Origin: Plasmodium coatneyi
Taxonomy: Eukaryota > Apicomplexa > Aconoidasida > Haemosporida > Plasmodiidae
NCBI RefSeq assembly: GCF_001680005.1
Contig: NC_033563.1
Coordinates: 1,426,001-1,490,000, forward strand
Length of the DNA: 64,000 nt
Reading direction: 5' to 3'
Part shown: one piece after another, positions 45,915-56,315 of the stretch
Position numbering within the stretch: position 1 is the first letter of the stretch
Layout: every line of letters begins with the position of its first letter
Translations under genes and position numbers: made by a program
The notes under the pieces: model-generated
The model's input: only the letters and a program-made list of their open reading frames with translations
The model's database searches: none
What the model was told of the DNA's origin: nothing

Positions 45915-47101
45915 CTATTTATCCTGGACGTAGATCAATTTGTTCATCTTCGAATTTAGGACAATCATTGTCATGGTTAATTTTTCGAGCGAAAAAAATA
46001 TATTTTGGCATTCCGAAGTGATGTCCTTTATGTACACGTTTTTCGATTCCACCTTTATGTACTGAGACGACAATTTACTCTCGGGGATGAATTCCAGAAT
46101 TTTCATAATATGTGAGCAGGCGATTTTGAGGAAGCTTGACGCTTTTTCCTGCAAAGGGGGGGGGAACAATTGAATACAGTTTGGGATATATGTGTAAACG
46201 TAAGTGGGTCGATTCGGGGGGTACGCATGGCAAAAAGGTATGCCAGTGTCACATTATCCAATAATGGATGTCTATTTGTTCGTGAGTTTTATTTTTCTAC
46301 TCTCGCATAGTGTACATATACATACACGTGGGTCTACGGTTGGTCTGCTTTTTCCATGGCGCTCCCACGCTGTCTCATAGTGCCCCTATAAGACCCCCTT
46401 ATAGGAAGTCCATTCTGTGCGTGCTAAAACGCTTCCATTTGGGGGAGGGTAATTTTACCAGCGCTTGACTGCCGAAGTGGAAAACTTACCAGTGAATTAT
46501 TTGTGGACAGAATTTCATTTGTCAGTGTTTTATAGGAAGGAATAAAATGGCCATCTTTGTCATGGGTCCCATATTCTAACAAGTTCTCTTTATTAATTTT
46601 TTTTTCTACTGGTACGGGTTCATTTTTTGGGGGGTTATTACTTTGGGTATTATTCTGGGCGTTACTTTGGTCATTACTTTGGGCGTTACTTTGGTCATTA
46701 CTTTGGTTATTGCTTTGGTTATTACTTTGGCTGTTACTTTGGCTGTTGCTTTGACTGTTACTTTGGTCATTCTTTTGCTCATTTGCGTTGTTTTCTTCGG
46801 TTTTTTTTTCATTTGCATTGCTATTCTCTTCATTCTTCTTTTCATTACCGTTGCTTTTTTCCTCGCTTGGTTTTTCATTTTTCGCGTTGTTGGCGTCATT
46901 TTCGTTGGCAGCCTTTTCCTCGTTCGGTGTCCTCAAAGACAGGAAGCTGTACTGGTCCATGTCGTCATTGTTCAATTTATTTTCTTGCATTGCGTTTCCA
47001 TTTCGCTTTCGCTTGGAGTTTGCGAATTTTGATGCCCTTGTATTTTCCGCCCATATTTTGAATGAGCAGATTAGGAAAAGTAAAAGTAGTTTTCTCATCA
47101 T
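45915..47101 (-). CDS. RA: Rhoptry-associated adhesin-like secreted protein
   Basis: Two exons, 47101-46490 and 46148-45915, join in phase 0 (tca ctg|gtaagt to ttgcag|gaa aaa) to give 281 residues. An N-terminal signal peptide (MMRKLLLLFLICSFKIWA) is followed by a basic stretch and an acidic Asn/Lys/Glu-rich region. A repeat block of SQSN, NQSN, DQSN and AQSN units follows (about residues 115-155), with a helical C-terminal domain (IACSHIMKILEFIPESKL; CQNIFFSLEKLTMTMIVL) containing two Cys. The architecture and position next to the basic coiled-coil gene and QCR7 agree with the protein named rhoptry-associated adhesin in P. vivax, a merozoite protein reported to bind erythrocytes. The QSN array is not expected to be conserved in length between strains or species. 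The identification rests partly on remembered synteny. Confidence 0.75.
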
Positions 47102-48564
47102 CCTGGGGGGATCTCTGCGTTTAGGGGTAATGATGGCATATCTGTGCGAGGGTGTGGTGGCAGGCGCGCACGTAAGGGGAACATATAATATGCCTGCGCG
47201 TGCAATCGTGCAAGAATGCGTGTCCACTTGTCTGCTATGCTTTCCTTTTCTTTCCCAGTCGTTCTCACCTCTTAACCCGCACGACCGAGTGTCAGTCCCG
47301 TTGCACAATTTCAAGGGGGTACGCTTTGCGTTCGCGTTGCACGTCTATTTTCCTCTTTTGTCTAGGTGTTTGCACTGCATCAATTTGTTGTGCAAATATT
47401 TTTTTTTATGTAGAACTTTTTGCGATTCACTCTTTGTTTTTTCGAGAGAAATTTACATTTTAACAAATCCTTTTTGTTTTATTTTTTTTTTTGTTTTTTG
47501 CATCACTCATTTTGCACAACTTTTTGTGTCTTCACTTTTTTGTAATTGTAACGCGGCAGAGGGGAAAGGCAACCGAGTTACACATAATTTTTTTTTTTTT
47601 TTTGTCAACCTGCCCGTTCGCTTTGTTGCGTTTTTTTTTTTCATTTATTTGAAATGTTCCAACTAGACAATCTTCACACTGGAGCGCATGCTGTAGTATG
47701 CGTTTTAATAAATTAACAAAAAAAAGAAAAATGTGAATCTTTTAAAGTGCAACTGTTCCGTTGTGATATGTTTTTTTTTTTTTTTTTTTCTGGTGTGTAT
47801 ACTTGCCATTTTGTTGTTTCGTTCGACCAATCCTGTAAATCGGTGCATGTTTTTTTTTTTGACGTATGAGAGTCTGTTATGGTGGTATTCACCCTCCAGG
47901 GGTGTATCCTCCTGCAGGTGGAATGATGAAAATGCGAACTGGTTCTGAAACGCAACAATGAAATGTGGCAATGGCGCCATGAGGGGCATGTATGCGCGAG
48001 ATAGGCAGGGGAACTCTCCGCGAATGACTTATCCAACGGGGTGAAGTGCCAAATGTGGCTCTCATTATTTCTACATCGCTGCAGAAAAAAAAAAAAAAAA
48101 AACGCTCCTTTGTTCAGGTGCAGTTGATCATACATTCGATTAGAATAATATTCGGGCGAAAGAAAGGGAGTTCATATTCCTTCTACATTTTGTGCACATG
48201 CATAAGTATGCGCCACGAGCGTTGTGGGGAAGAGATGAACAAATGCATACCACTTAGTAGCCGTTTCGACGTAGGAAGGTAAGAAACTGACATGGACCGT
48301 CCCCCCGTTTTGTTCACCCTTCGTTCGCGTAGAGGAAAAATACAACACACAGGTAGGGCAAATTAAGCATAGGACCATTCGACATGGTAAATTAACCAGT
48401 GCCTATTGCACACTGATTTGAGTGTACCAATATCTGCCGCACGAGAGTTGCATCTGAAATTTTTGACATCGCACGGAGGGGAAAGGGCGTCAGTAGGGGG
48501 GTACACACTACTCCACGGAACGACACACCAACTGTAACCTGCTAACTTCGAACCGCCTACCCCG
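47102..48564. promoter_or_regulatory. Divergent promoter region with cluster of GTGCA motifs
   Basis: This separates the starts of the rhoptry adhesin (-) and the basic coiled-coil gene (+). Within about 420 bases upstream of the adhesin ATG there are seven GTGCA/TGCAC pentamers (47200, 47208, 47302, 47338, 47371, 47390, 47513). GTGCA is the core reported for the AP2-I factor that controls merozoite invasion genes in P. falciparum. T runs near 47590-47602, 47771-47789 and an A run near 48085-48101 flank them. Confidence 0.5.
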
Positions 48565-49818
48565 ATGAGCTGCATGAACAACTTCCAGAGGGTCCTGTAC
48601 GCTTCGCGCTTCATGCGGGTGTTCGGGAAATTCAAGCGGGCACAGCTTAGAGAAAAGCCGCATAGAAAAATAGGCCCCTTCAGTAACCCTGTGAAAAGAT
48701 TAGTAAGGTTGAAGGAGAAGGAAAGGCTGTTTTGCGAATTGGGGACGCCCCGAATGATTCCAAGAGCCAAAGGAGGCGGAAGGGAAAAAATCCTAGAAGT
48801 AATAAAAGCACCCAAGGTTAGTAAAGAAGTCCTAGATAGACGACTAGAATTCTTACTCTCCAATGAAAGTGTATACCAGCAAATGTACAACAAAATGTAT
48901 AATGGGATTACTCCTTACCAGTGTGAGTTGTTCATGTGGGAAAGACAAATGAGAGACCTGAGGAAGATTTATAGGGCACAGTATTTGCACAAATTAAGTG
49001 AAGTCACGAAGGAAGAAAGAGAGAAACAAATAAAGTTGATTTTACAAACGAGGGAAGATAAAAGAAGACGTAGAGAATTAATAAGGGAAAGAGTACTGCA
49101 AGACAAGAAAAGAAAGGCCATCTTGAAGGATCGTTTATCTTTGGAAAAAAAAGTCACACAATCTATCCTATTTAAAAGGCAGTCAAATAGAAAAATGAAT
49201 AATATTTATTGGCTAGCTAAACTGCAAAGGAAGAGTGAATACGTGGATGCCGATGATTTTAAGGAAAAAATGGAGAGAAGTGGTGCAGGCGATACAGGGG
49301 GGGGAAGTACTACACGGGGAGAATACAACACTCGTGGCAAACACGCTGGAAGTACCATTCGAATGGGAACCGCAGATGAAGACACCCTTTTCAATCGTAA
49401 CATCTCTACAAGTGCTTTGTACAAAGATTTAGGATACGAAACAAGAGACGAAAAAAGTGAAAATACAAAAATTTTTAAAGTGGATAAGGTATACAGAAAA
49501 TTACTAGAAGAGTCATTCGAGTTCTTAGACGAAGATGAAGAAAAATATGTACCCGTGAATCACGTAGAAAATGAGGAAAATGTAACCCATAAAGAAAGAG
49601 CGCATATTTTATACTCCTCCTTTACCGACGAGGAAAAGATCAAACTGTTGGACGATAAAATTGCAATACTTACGAAAAAAATTGAAGAACAATCGTACGC
49701 CAAAGGTCTGGACAACAACAACATTATGTTTTACATTCAGCTGCGGGATAAGTTGGAGGCGTCCAAACAGGCCTTCTTAGAAACGAACTACTTGAAAAAG
49801 GTGATAAAAGAGGAATAG
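48565..49818 (+). CDS. Basic coiled-coil protein, function unknown
   Basis: Intronless gene of 417 residues that I do not recognise. The first 70 residues are strongly basic with few acids (FQRVLYASRFMRVFGKFKRA; PHRKIGPFSNPVKRLVRLK), compatible with a mitochondrial presequence or an RNA-binding tail. Residues about 120-220 are a highly charged helix (RKIYRAQYLHKLSEVTKEER; REDKRRRRELIRERVLQDKK), typical of accessory proteins of mitochondrial ribosomes or of coiled coils. A Gly/Thr-rich loop at about 235-265 and an acidic C-terminal half follow, with another helix near the end (EKIKLLDDKIAILTKKIEEQ). A role in the mitoribosome is a guess. It is transcribed away from the rhoptry gene. Confidence 0.85.
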   Translation: MSCMNNFQRVLYASRFMRVFGKFKRAQLREKPHRKIGPFSNPVKRLVRLKEKERLFCELGTPRMIPRAKGGGREKILEVIKAPKVSKEVLDRRLEFLLSNESVYQQMYNKMYNGITPYQCELFMWERQMRDLRKIYRAQYLHKLSEVTKEEREKQIKLILQTREDKRRRRELIRERVLQDKKRKAILKDRLSLEKKVTQSILFKRQSNRKMNNIYWLAKLQRKSEYVDADDFKEKMERSGAGDTGGGSTTRGEYNTRGKHAGSTIRMGTADEDTLFNRNISTSALYKDLGYETRDEKSENTKIFKVDKVYRKLLEESFEFLDEDEEKYVPVNHVENEENVTHKERAHILYSSFTDEEKIKLLDDKIAILTKKIEEQSYAKGLDNNNIMFYIQLRDKLEASKQAFLETNYLKKVIKEE

Positions 49819-51260
49819 GTAGGTCCGTGGCGGTGGTGCTCCTATTCCTACTGTTAGCTCAAAATGTCTGTAATGAGTTTTCTCTTCCTGAGGTATCCTA
49901 TAAAGAATATCTCACCAAGTGGATGGCGCGCAAATCCGACACGACAAACATAAGCATCTGTTCACGCACAGATGTTGTTGCATACACCCGTTGTTGTAAT
50001 GCCCTTCACCATTTTATGCGTTAAGACACTGCAAGGGGCAACTTTTTTACGAAGCCACGTAATTTTATCCCTTTTTTTAAGTAAAAGTGTGTACACACAT
50101 ATGCTGTTTTTTTTTTTTTTTTTAAAGCCAACTGTGCATCCCGCACGTAGTGGTGACAACACGATTTATTATTTTTTTTGCTCATTGGGAGAATTGCGCA
50201 TTTGTAAAAAATGTACCGTTTTGCACGAGAAAAAAGCTGTGCAACTTGTACCCTTTAGAAGCCAATTCCATTTGGTTGTGGCGGAAGTGAATAAACACTA
50301 GGTAGTTATCATTTTTGCCCTTCTGTGAGGTGACATTTTTAGTAGCTTCGGATCCGAATTGGGGGAAATTCATTCCGTCGCTGTGTCTATTTGTTACTTG
50401 CGGGGGGGTTGCCCCAATTCGGGTGAGGATCGGTTATCCCCCTGTGTGTTTATGCTCCTTATCAGGGTGCTTACCCCTTCACCCTATGTAACGCTTCAAA
50501 CTGCATGGCGCATCATCAAGAAGACATTAATTGCACAGGGTGGCAAAAATTTGGAGGTCCCCCCTTCTTATCCAATAATTAAGCAGTGTTGATAGTTGTC
50601 CCATTATGCATGAAAAAAATGATCTCTTTAAAATGATTTCCCAGCGTATTTAAAAATTAAAGAGAAAGCAAATTCTGTGAGCTACGGTCTGGGTGCACGT
50701 AATGCCTCCCACGAAAAAAAGCACACGCGGGTAATGCATACACACATATCAACACAATTGTTCAAAAAGGAGCAATTAATAACACGGAAATGTCCTCCAA
50801 ACGGAGAAAAATTTATGCAACGAACAAACTTATGAGGAGGAAAAAAAAACAGAAAAAAAAATCATCAAACGGTTGGGCGTTACTTTTTTATAAGAAATTA
50901 AAAATGGTAAAAAAAAAAAAAAAAAAAAAAAAAAATGACACTGATATAGTTTTCAAAAGGGTAAATCAGACACACAAGCGGAACAGACAAAACAGCCACG
51001 GATGCGACGTGAACTTGAATGCTTAAAAGGTGGAAATATGGTGACATATGCGGCTGTTTAAAGGTGCAAAGAACAAACGAATTTGCATTGTGTCTGCGCT
51101 CATATAAATATTTTTATGCCCACTGATACGCATAAATTGGCCATTTATAAAAATAAAGGATTGACACTAATGAACAGTTATATGTTCGTCTGTATGCTTT
51201 GTGAGTTTAACCCATGGGCGGAAAATTGTACGTTTAAAATAAAAAAAAAAAAAAAAGGCC
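49819..51260. other. Convergent intergenic region
   Basis: This lies between the stop of the basic coiled-coil gene (+) and the last exon of the RNF10-like gene (-). It contains a T run near 50107-50123 and A runs near 50909-50935 and 51240-51256. I see no gene. Both 3' untranslated regions should lie here. Confidence 0.65.
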
Positions 51261-52285
51261 CTATTTTCTCTTCTTCTTTTTAGCTGTTTTGGTGCTTATC
51301 AAATCAATCAGATTGACGTGAACAGATCCGGAACCAATGGACAACATTTCTTCCTTCTTCTTCCCCATTTCTGATTTAACGTCACCCGCGTCGCTTTTCT
51401 GTTTGGCTATTTCAAGAAAACTTCTCTTTGGAATGTGGCAGACGTTCGGATCGGCTGCGTTGATCAATTCGGTGTTGTCCCAATTTACGGGGGGGTCATT
51501 TTTTGGACCACATTTTGGTCCCCCTTTTAGCCCATTATTTGTCCCCCCCGTTGTGTTATTTTCCCCAGGTTGATCATCCAAATTTACATTTGCGAAAAGC
51601 TGCTCTACAAACGCATGTTCGTTTTGTTTTACCAGCAAGTCGTCGTCCAGTTCCCCGTGCAGATATTTTTCTTCGTCCAACAAGTTTCGATACCTTCCAA
51701 AAGTGGCGTCATCAAAGGGTAAAAAAGAAAAAAAGGAGAAAGTTATGCAAAATGTAAAATATCTTGAAAATAGTTAGGCAGGTAGACACCGGCAGATGCC
51801 CGTTAGTATTCGAACATGCGTGTATTTAATTGTGCAAGTGTAGTATGGCATGTTTGTAACAGCACAGTTCGTCACCGGAACGCTGACGCTGCACATTCGA
51901 ATATTTTTTTCCCCCTCCGTGTGGCTAGCCTACCTTAATATGCTGGAACTTATGTTGATGGTGTCGCTCTGTATGTTTATAGTGTTGCTGGGCAAATTCC
52001 AGTAGCGCTTCTCCTTCCTGTCTATTTCTTCCTCCTACAAGGTTTGCATAAGGGTGTAAAGTGCGATTTGCAAGGTGAAGATGGAGATGCATTTTCTTTT
52101 TATTTCTCTTTTCTGTCCACTTCGCTTCTTTTTTTCTCTTTTCCATTTTCGTTTATTACGGCTAGTAGTTTAAAGTATTTCTCCTCCTCCATTTTTTTTC
52201 TCAAAATAGAATGGTGCTTCTTCTTCCTCTCAGATATTTCCTTCTATAATGTGTAAGCATAAATTGAAAGAAGGAAATGTAAAAA

Positions 52286-52319
<34 letters not shown>

Positions 52320-54913
52320 GGCATTTTCACTTTTGCTGCTTTTTCTTTATGCCTACCGAAAAATGCGTTTTGGTCCTTTCCGATAGGAGATCATCTGTGC
52401 AGGGAAAAAGAAAATGTGCAGTTTACACACACATGTGTGGGAAAAATGGGGCGGGTACACAAAATGGCGGTGTGTAAAAATGGGCCTCGTGAACTAACCT
52501 ATGTTGAACGAAACGAACAGGACGTTAACGCCAAGCGGCAGGTGGGACAAAATGGCGTGCCTGGGGGGGAAACACAAAAATTCGTTAAAAAGGTGGGAAT
52601 ACAGAAAAAAAAGTTCATGGATATGCTTTTTCACTACATCCATCTGTGCTACCTTTTTCTGATTTTTTCATCCAACACGAAGGTCTCAATGTAGGTGATT
52701 TGCCTGTTGCAGAGAAACTTGGGCATCCTGTTCATGGAGTTGTCACACTCGAAAAAAAGTAAGCTGAGGGGTAGGTGGGGAAGTAAACATACCGATGGGG
52801 GTCAATCTAAGCTAGCCATTTTAACATGCATCATCACATGCAAGCGTTTGTACGGTAGGGACGTATATAGAATGAACTACACATTTGCAAATTTCGCATT
52901 TGCGCGTTACGCATGTGAGGAGGGAGTACTTCAAAATGAAGGGGTCCAGGAATATGCATTGCCCATCTATACACTGGTAGAAGTAGGTCTCTGCAGGGGG
53001 GGGATGAGAAAACAAGAAAATTAACAAATAAATAAACTTCACATGGTATATGCATAAATAGCTCAAGCACTTTAACTGGTTGTCACCAAATTGGTCATTG
53101 CTCTTTCGTTTACAAGCGTACACATATATGAGCAAATTTTTATTTTTATTTTATTTTCCTTTTTGTACGAACGGTTTAAATGCTTCACTTCCGGGGAACC
53201 TTCACCGGTGGGCTTCTCTGAACCGAGTGGACATTTCTCCTGTGGTGGGGATTTCTGGTTCTTGGCTAGCTCCGTTTCGATCTTCATTTCATTTTTTATT
53301 TGCTCAATGCTATCCTGTGTTGGGAAAAAGGAAGAAACAGATATACTAGTGAAACGCCTTTTGCGTGGCAACCAAATGAAGGTTTGACCATTTCACCCTT
53401 TTCCATATGATCAGTAAATGTGCAATTGGCGAAGGGAAAACAAACTTACGTAAACATCGTGGGCCAAATTGTCATAAAGGTAAAAGGAGTCAAAGGACCC
53501 CTCATCCATATACAGTTCAGGATTCACCTTTTCAATGGGGATATTTAAATACTCACTCATTTTTAACTTAATATTTTCTATGGCCTTCTGTATGACATTC
53601 TCGTCTGACGCGAACAAGTGCATTTTCTTATTCGTCAGAATGAAGTTAAAGATGTGGAGGTCTTTTATCCATATGGAGAGAGGATTGTATAAATAAAAAA
53701 GTTTTGAAAATTGAATTCCCAAATTGAGGTTTAATTTGGAAATTTTATTTGCGTGATTTTGACAAAAGGTACTTAAATTTTTATTCATATAATCTATATT
53801 AAGAATGTATTTATAATCGTTTGTTTTATTATTTTTGACAAAATTTTTATTTGTTACTTTAAAGGTGTTATTGAAATACAGTCTGTCCGATTTTAGGTGG
53901 ATTTTTTTATCCTCTGTGTAGAGCAGACACATATTAATACTGTCATTGATTTTGTAATTTTTTACGTAGTGAAATTTGACTGCTCTTAGGTCATTTTCAT
54001 TTATTATTTCAAAACAAATGGGACATTTTTTCCACATGTTTTTTTTTTCATCGATGAAATATTTTAAAATACAGAAAAAACAAAATATGTGTCTACATTT
54101 GGTAATTCTGGGCGAAATTATTTTGTCCTCCAAACATATAGGACATGTTAACGTTGTATTGTCAAAAACAATGTAGTCCACTTTTTCGATCTGTTCCCAT
54201 TTTATATTCTCATCTGCGCTTTGTGTTAAGTAATTTTTTTCCTTCACATAATATCTGAAATTGCAATTTATATATTGATTTTTATTTTTTTTTATCACTG
54301 GGGGGTTATTACTTTTGGCTTTGTTAAATGTGGGAGGTACCCTCGTCGGTTTATACCTGTTATAATGAACTATGTAATTTACGTTGGTTCCCTTTTTGTT
54401 TTTTTTCCCTTTTTCCCCGAAGGGCTGTTTCTCCGTGATGGGGCTTTGCGCGCACCGGCACGGTTCATTGCAGGTGAGTGTAGAACAGTTTGCAGAGCTG
54501 CACCTTTCTATGTCACAATTTTGGGGTCCATCATTTTGGAGATACATCGCTTGACCGTCATTTAATTGGACATGGTTCTCCGTGAGGGGTTCTCCCTCCT
54601 CCAAGGGTACTTCTTCCCCTTGGGGCGAAACCCCGCCACTTTCCCCTACAGCGTCATCTTTTTTAACGGCTGGATTTTTCTGCCCCTTGTCATTCGGCTT
54701 AAGCATGGCAAAATATTCGTCTGATATACTTTCCTTGGCCAAGACGTAATCTTCTTGGTGATGATCTGGTTGGTGGGCCTGATGAATTTTAGCATAAAAC
54801 TTCTTCTTGTGTGGTTCGTTTTGGCTGAAGAAGTGTTGGCTCGTGTGCTTTGCTTGTTCTTTTCTCTGGTTAACTAAGTTGCAAATTTTGAAATTTATCG
54901 CTTCATCGTCCAT
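51261..54913 (-). CDS. RNF10/Mag2-like RING E3 ubiquitin ligase, nine exons
   Basis: I rebuilt one gene from exons 54913-53450, 53314-53206, 52990-52911, 52747-52653, 52560-52499, 52394-52357, 52243-52160, 52034-51934 and 51693-51261, giving 821 residues with consistent phases; the exon 2 donor is the least certain. The family order is clear: NCNFRYYVKEK, a RING (CPICLEDKIISPRITKCRHI then CFFC and KCPIC), TYFYQCIDGQCIFLDPF, DEKIRKRHAILSHLPLGVNV and a charged helix ERKKKHHSILRKKMEEEKYF. Human RNF10 has the same blocks (YYFYQ..DGQ..FLHP, LSHLPL). RNF10 and yeast Mag2 ubiquitylate small ribosomal subunit proteins during 40S quality control. The long Pro/Gly/Asn loop near the C terminus is low complexity. 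Most of the conserved C-terminal half lies in very short exons (38-109 bases), so a single-exon reading would lose it. Confidence 0.85.
52287..52317 (+). repeat. Poly(A) run of 31 bases inside an intron (T run in the transcript)
   Basis: The run lies in the intron between exons 6 and 7 of the RNF10-like gene. In the transcript it is a U tract about 40 bases before the acceptor at 52244. It may serve as a polypyrimidine tract. Confidence 0.8.
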
Positions 54914-56315
54914 CCTGGAATTTAGCGGCACGTACACAGGTATAGCATGCGTGTGTGTATATACTTATGTTAGTAACCGCTTGTGTGTTTTTTCCTATTT
55001 ATCTATATGTCTTTATTTGGGAAAACACGTTTCAAGGGGTCGGGACAGGTACTTCAGTTATACGTCTTCACGTTCTTCTCTCATGAATATACATTCGAAG
55101 AAAGATGTCGCTCGAATTAGCTTTGTTGAGAAGCAAGCGAAAAGTTAATTGCACATTTTTTCATTATTTCGAGGAAAAAAAAAAAAAAAAAAAAATATAT
55201 ATATATACCAGCAGAAATGTTTTTTTTTCCTCTTTTTTTACAAAATTTCAAAAATTAAGACAACATCCGACGTAAAAAAAAGGGATGCAGAATGATGTTG
55301 TCCAAGCGGGGATGTGAGTACGGGTTGCAAAACTGTGACAAAAAAAAAAAGGGGTGTCAAATACTGTCAAATTGTAGACCTGAAAAAGTCTTGAATATTG
55401 TTGTTGCCAAAATGGGACATGACACATGGGTATTAAAAAAAAAAAAAAAAAAAATCACTAAGCTGCAAAACGTAGAGGGTAATCACTAAATAGGTTACTA
55501 ACACATTAAAAAATATATATATAAACAGTTATACCCTCATATTTTGCTTCACTTTATGTAGTGTTTTTTTTGTTTGTTTGTTTCGTCACATTTTGCTATG
55601 CTACCATTTTCCTCATTTTATTTTTCCCTTTTTTTTACAACATTTTGTTCATTCGGCGTATTCGTAGTGTAGCAATATGGACGGGGGACACAACAAACGA
55701 GGGGATAATGAATGAAGGGTGAGTAGCTGGTAGCTGCTAGCAGCTGACGGGTAGTGGTTAATGGGCCACGGGTAAAATTAAAAAGGGGGGACGCAAAAAT
55801 GGGTGAACATGCATCCGGGGAAATGACGAACTGTCAAATGGCGTATGCAAAAAAGGCATATGCACGTATTCATGTGAGCGTTTATGTTTGGCATGCTCCA
55901 TATGCATGTAAATGTGAAACGCGTTTTTACGCGCTGCACCGAGGGATGGATTTTCCCCTCCTGCCTGTGCGCTATGGCGAATGAAACGCAAAAACGCGTT
56001 AAAAATGGGTCAAGGAGGCGATGAAAATTGGGTGAAAAGCGCGTTCAGGAGCGCACTGCAAAATATGCACTTGGTTTGGAAAATTTCCCCCCAATGGTGG
56101 ATGCATACTCGGTTAAAATTAGGAATTTCACGTTAGCGTGTTCGCCAAATGAGAAGCTCGCCAATTGCGCATTCACTCTTCAAACCATTTTATATGACCA
56201 AGGTGCAAACGCGTTTTTTTTTTTTTTTTTTTCTCTCCCATGTGCAAAAAATGAGAAATAAAAATGATGCAGTTTTCTCGCAGGAGGGTGATATATAGTG
56301 GTATAGTTTGAACCT
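54914..56315. promoter_or_regulatory. Divergent intergenic region, RNF10-like and heme oxygenase-like genes
   Basis: These 1.4 kb hold the promoters of both genes. Features seen are an A run followed by TA repeats at about 55172-55207, an A run near 55436-55454, and a T run near 56214-56232 about 85 bases before the heme oxygenase-like ATG. I see no gene. Confidence 0.6.

Noticed and set aside
46557..47666. Overlapping plus-strand open frames rich in Gly/Tyr/Phe or Leu/Val across the rhoptry adhesin
   Set aside because: They are antisense translations of the QSN repeat and signal-peptide region; the minus strand has a signal peptide, intron borders and family resemblance.
51261..51683. Separate small gene of 140 residues
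   Set aside because: It joins in phase to upstream exons that complete the RNF10-like protein.
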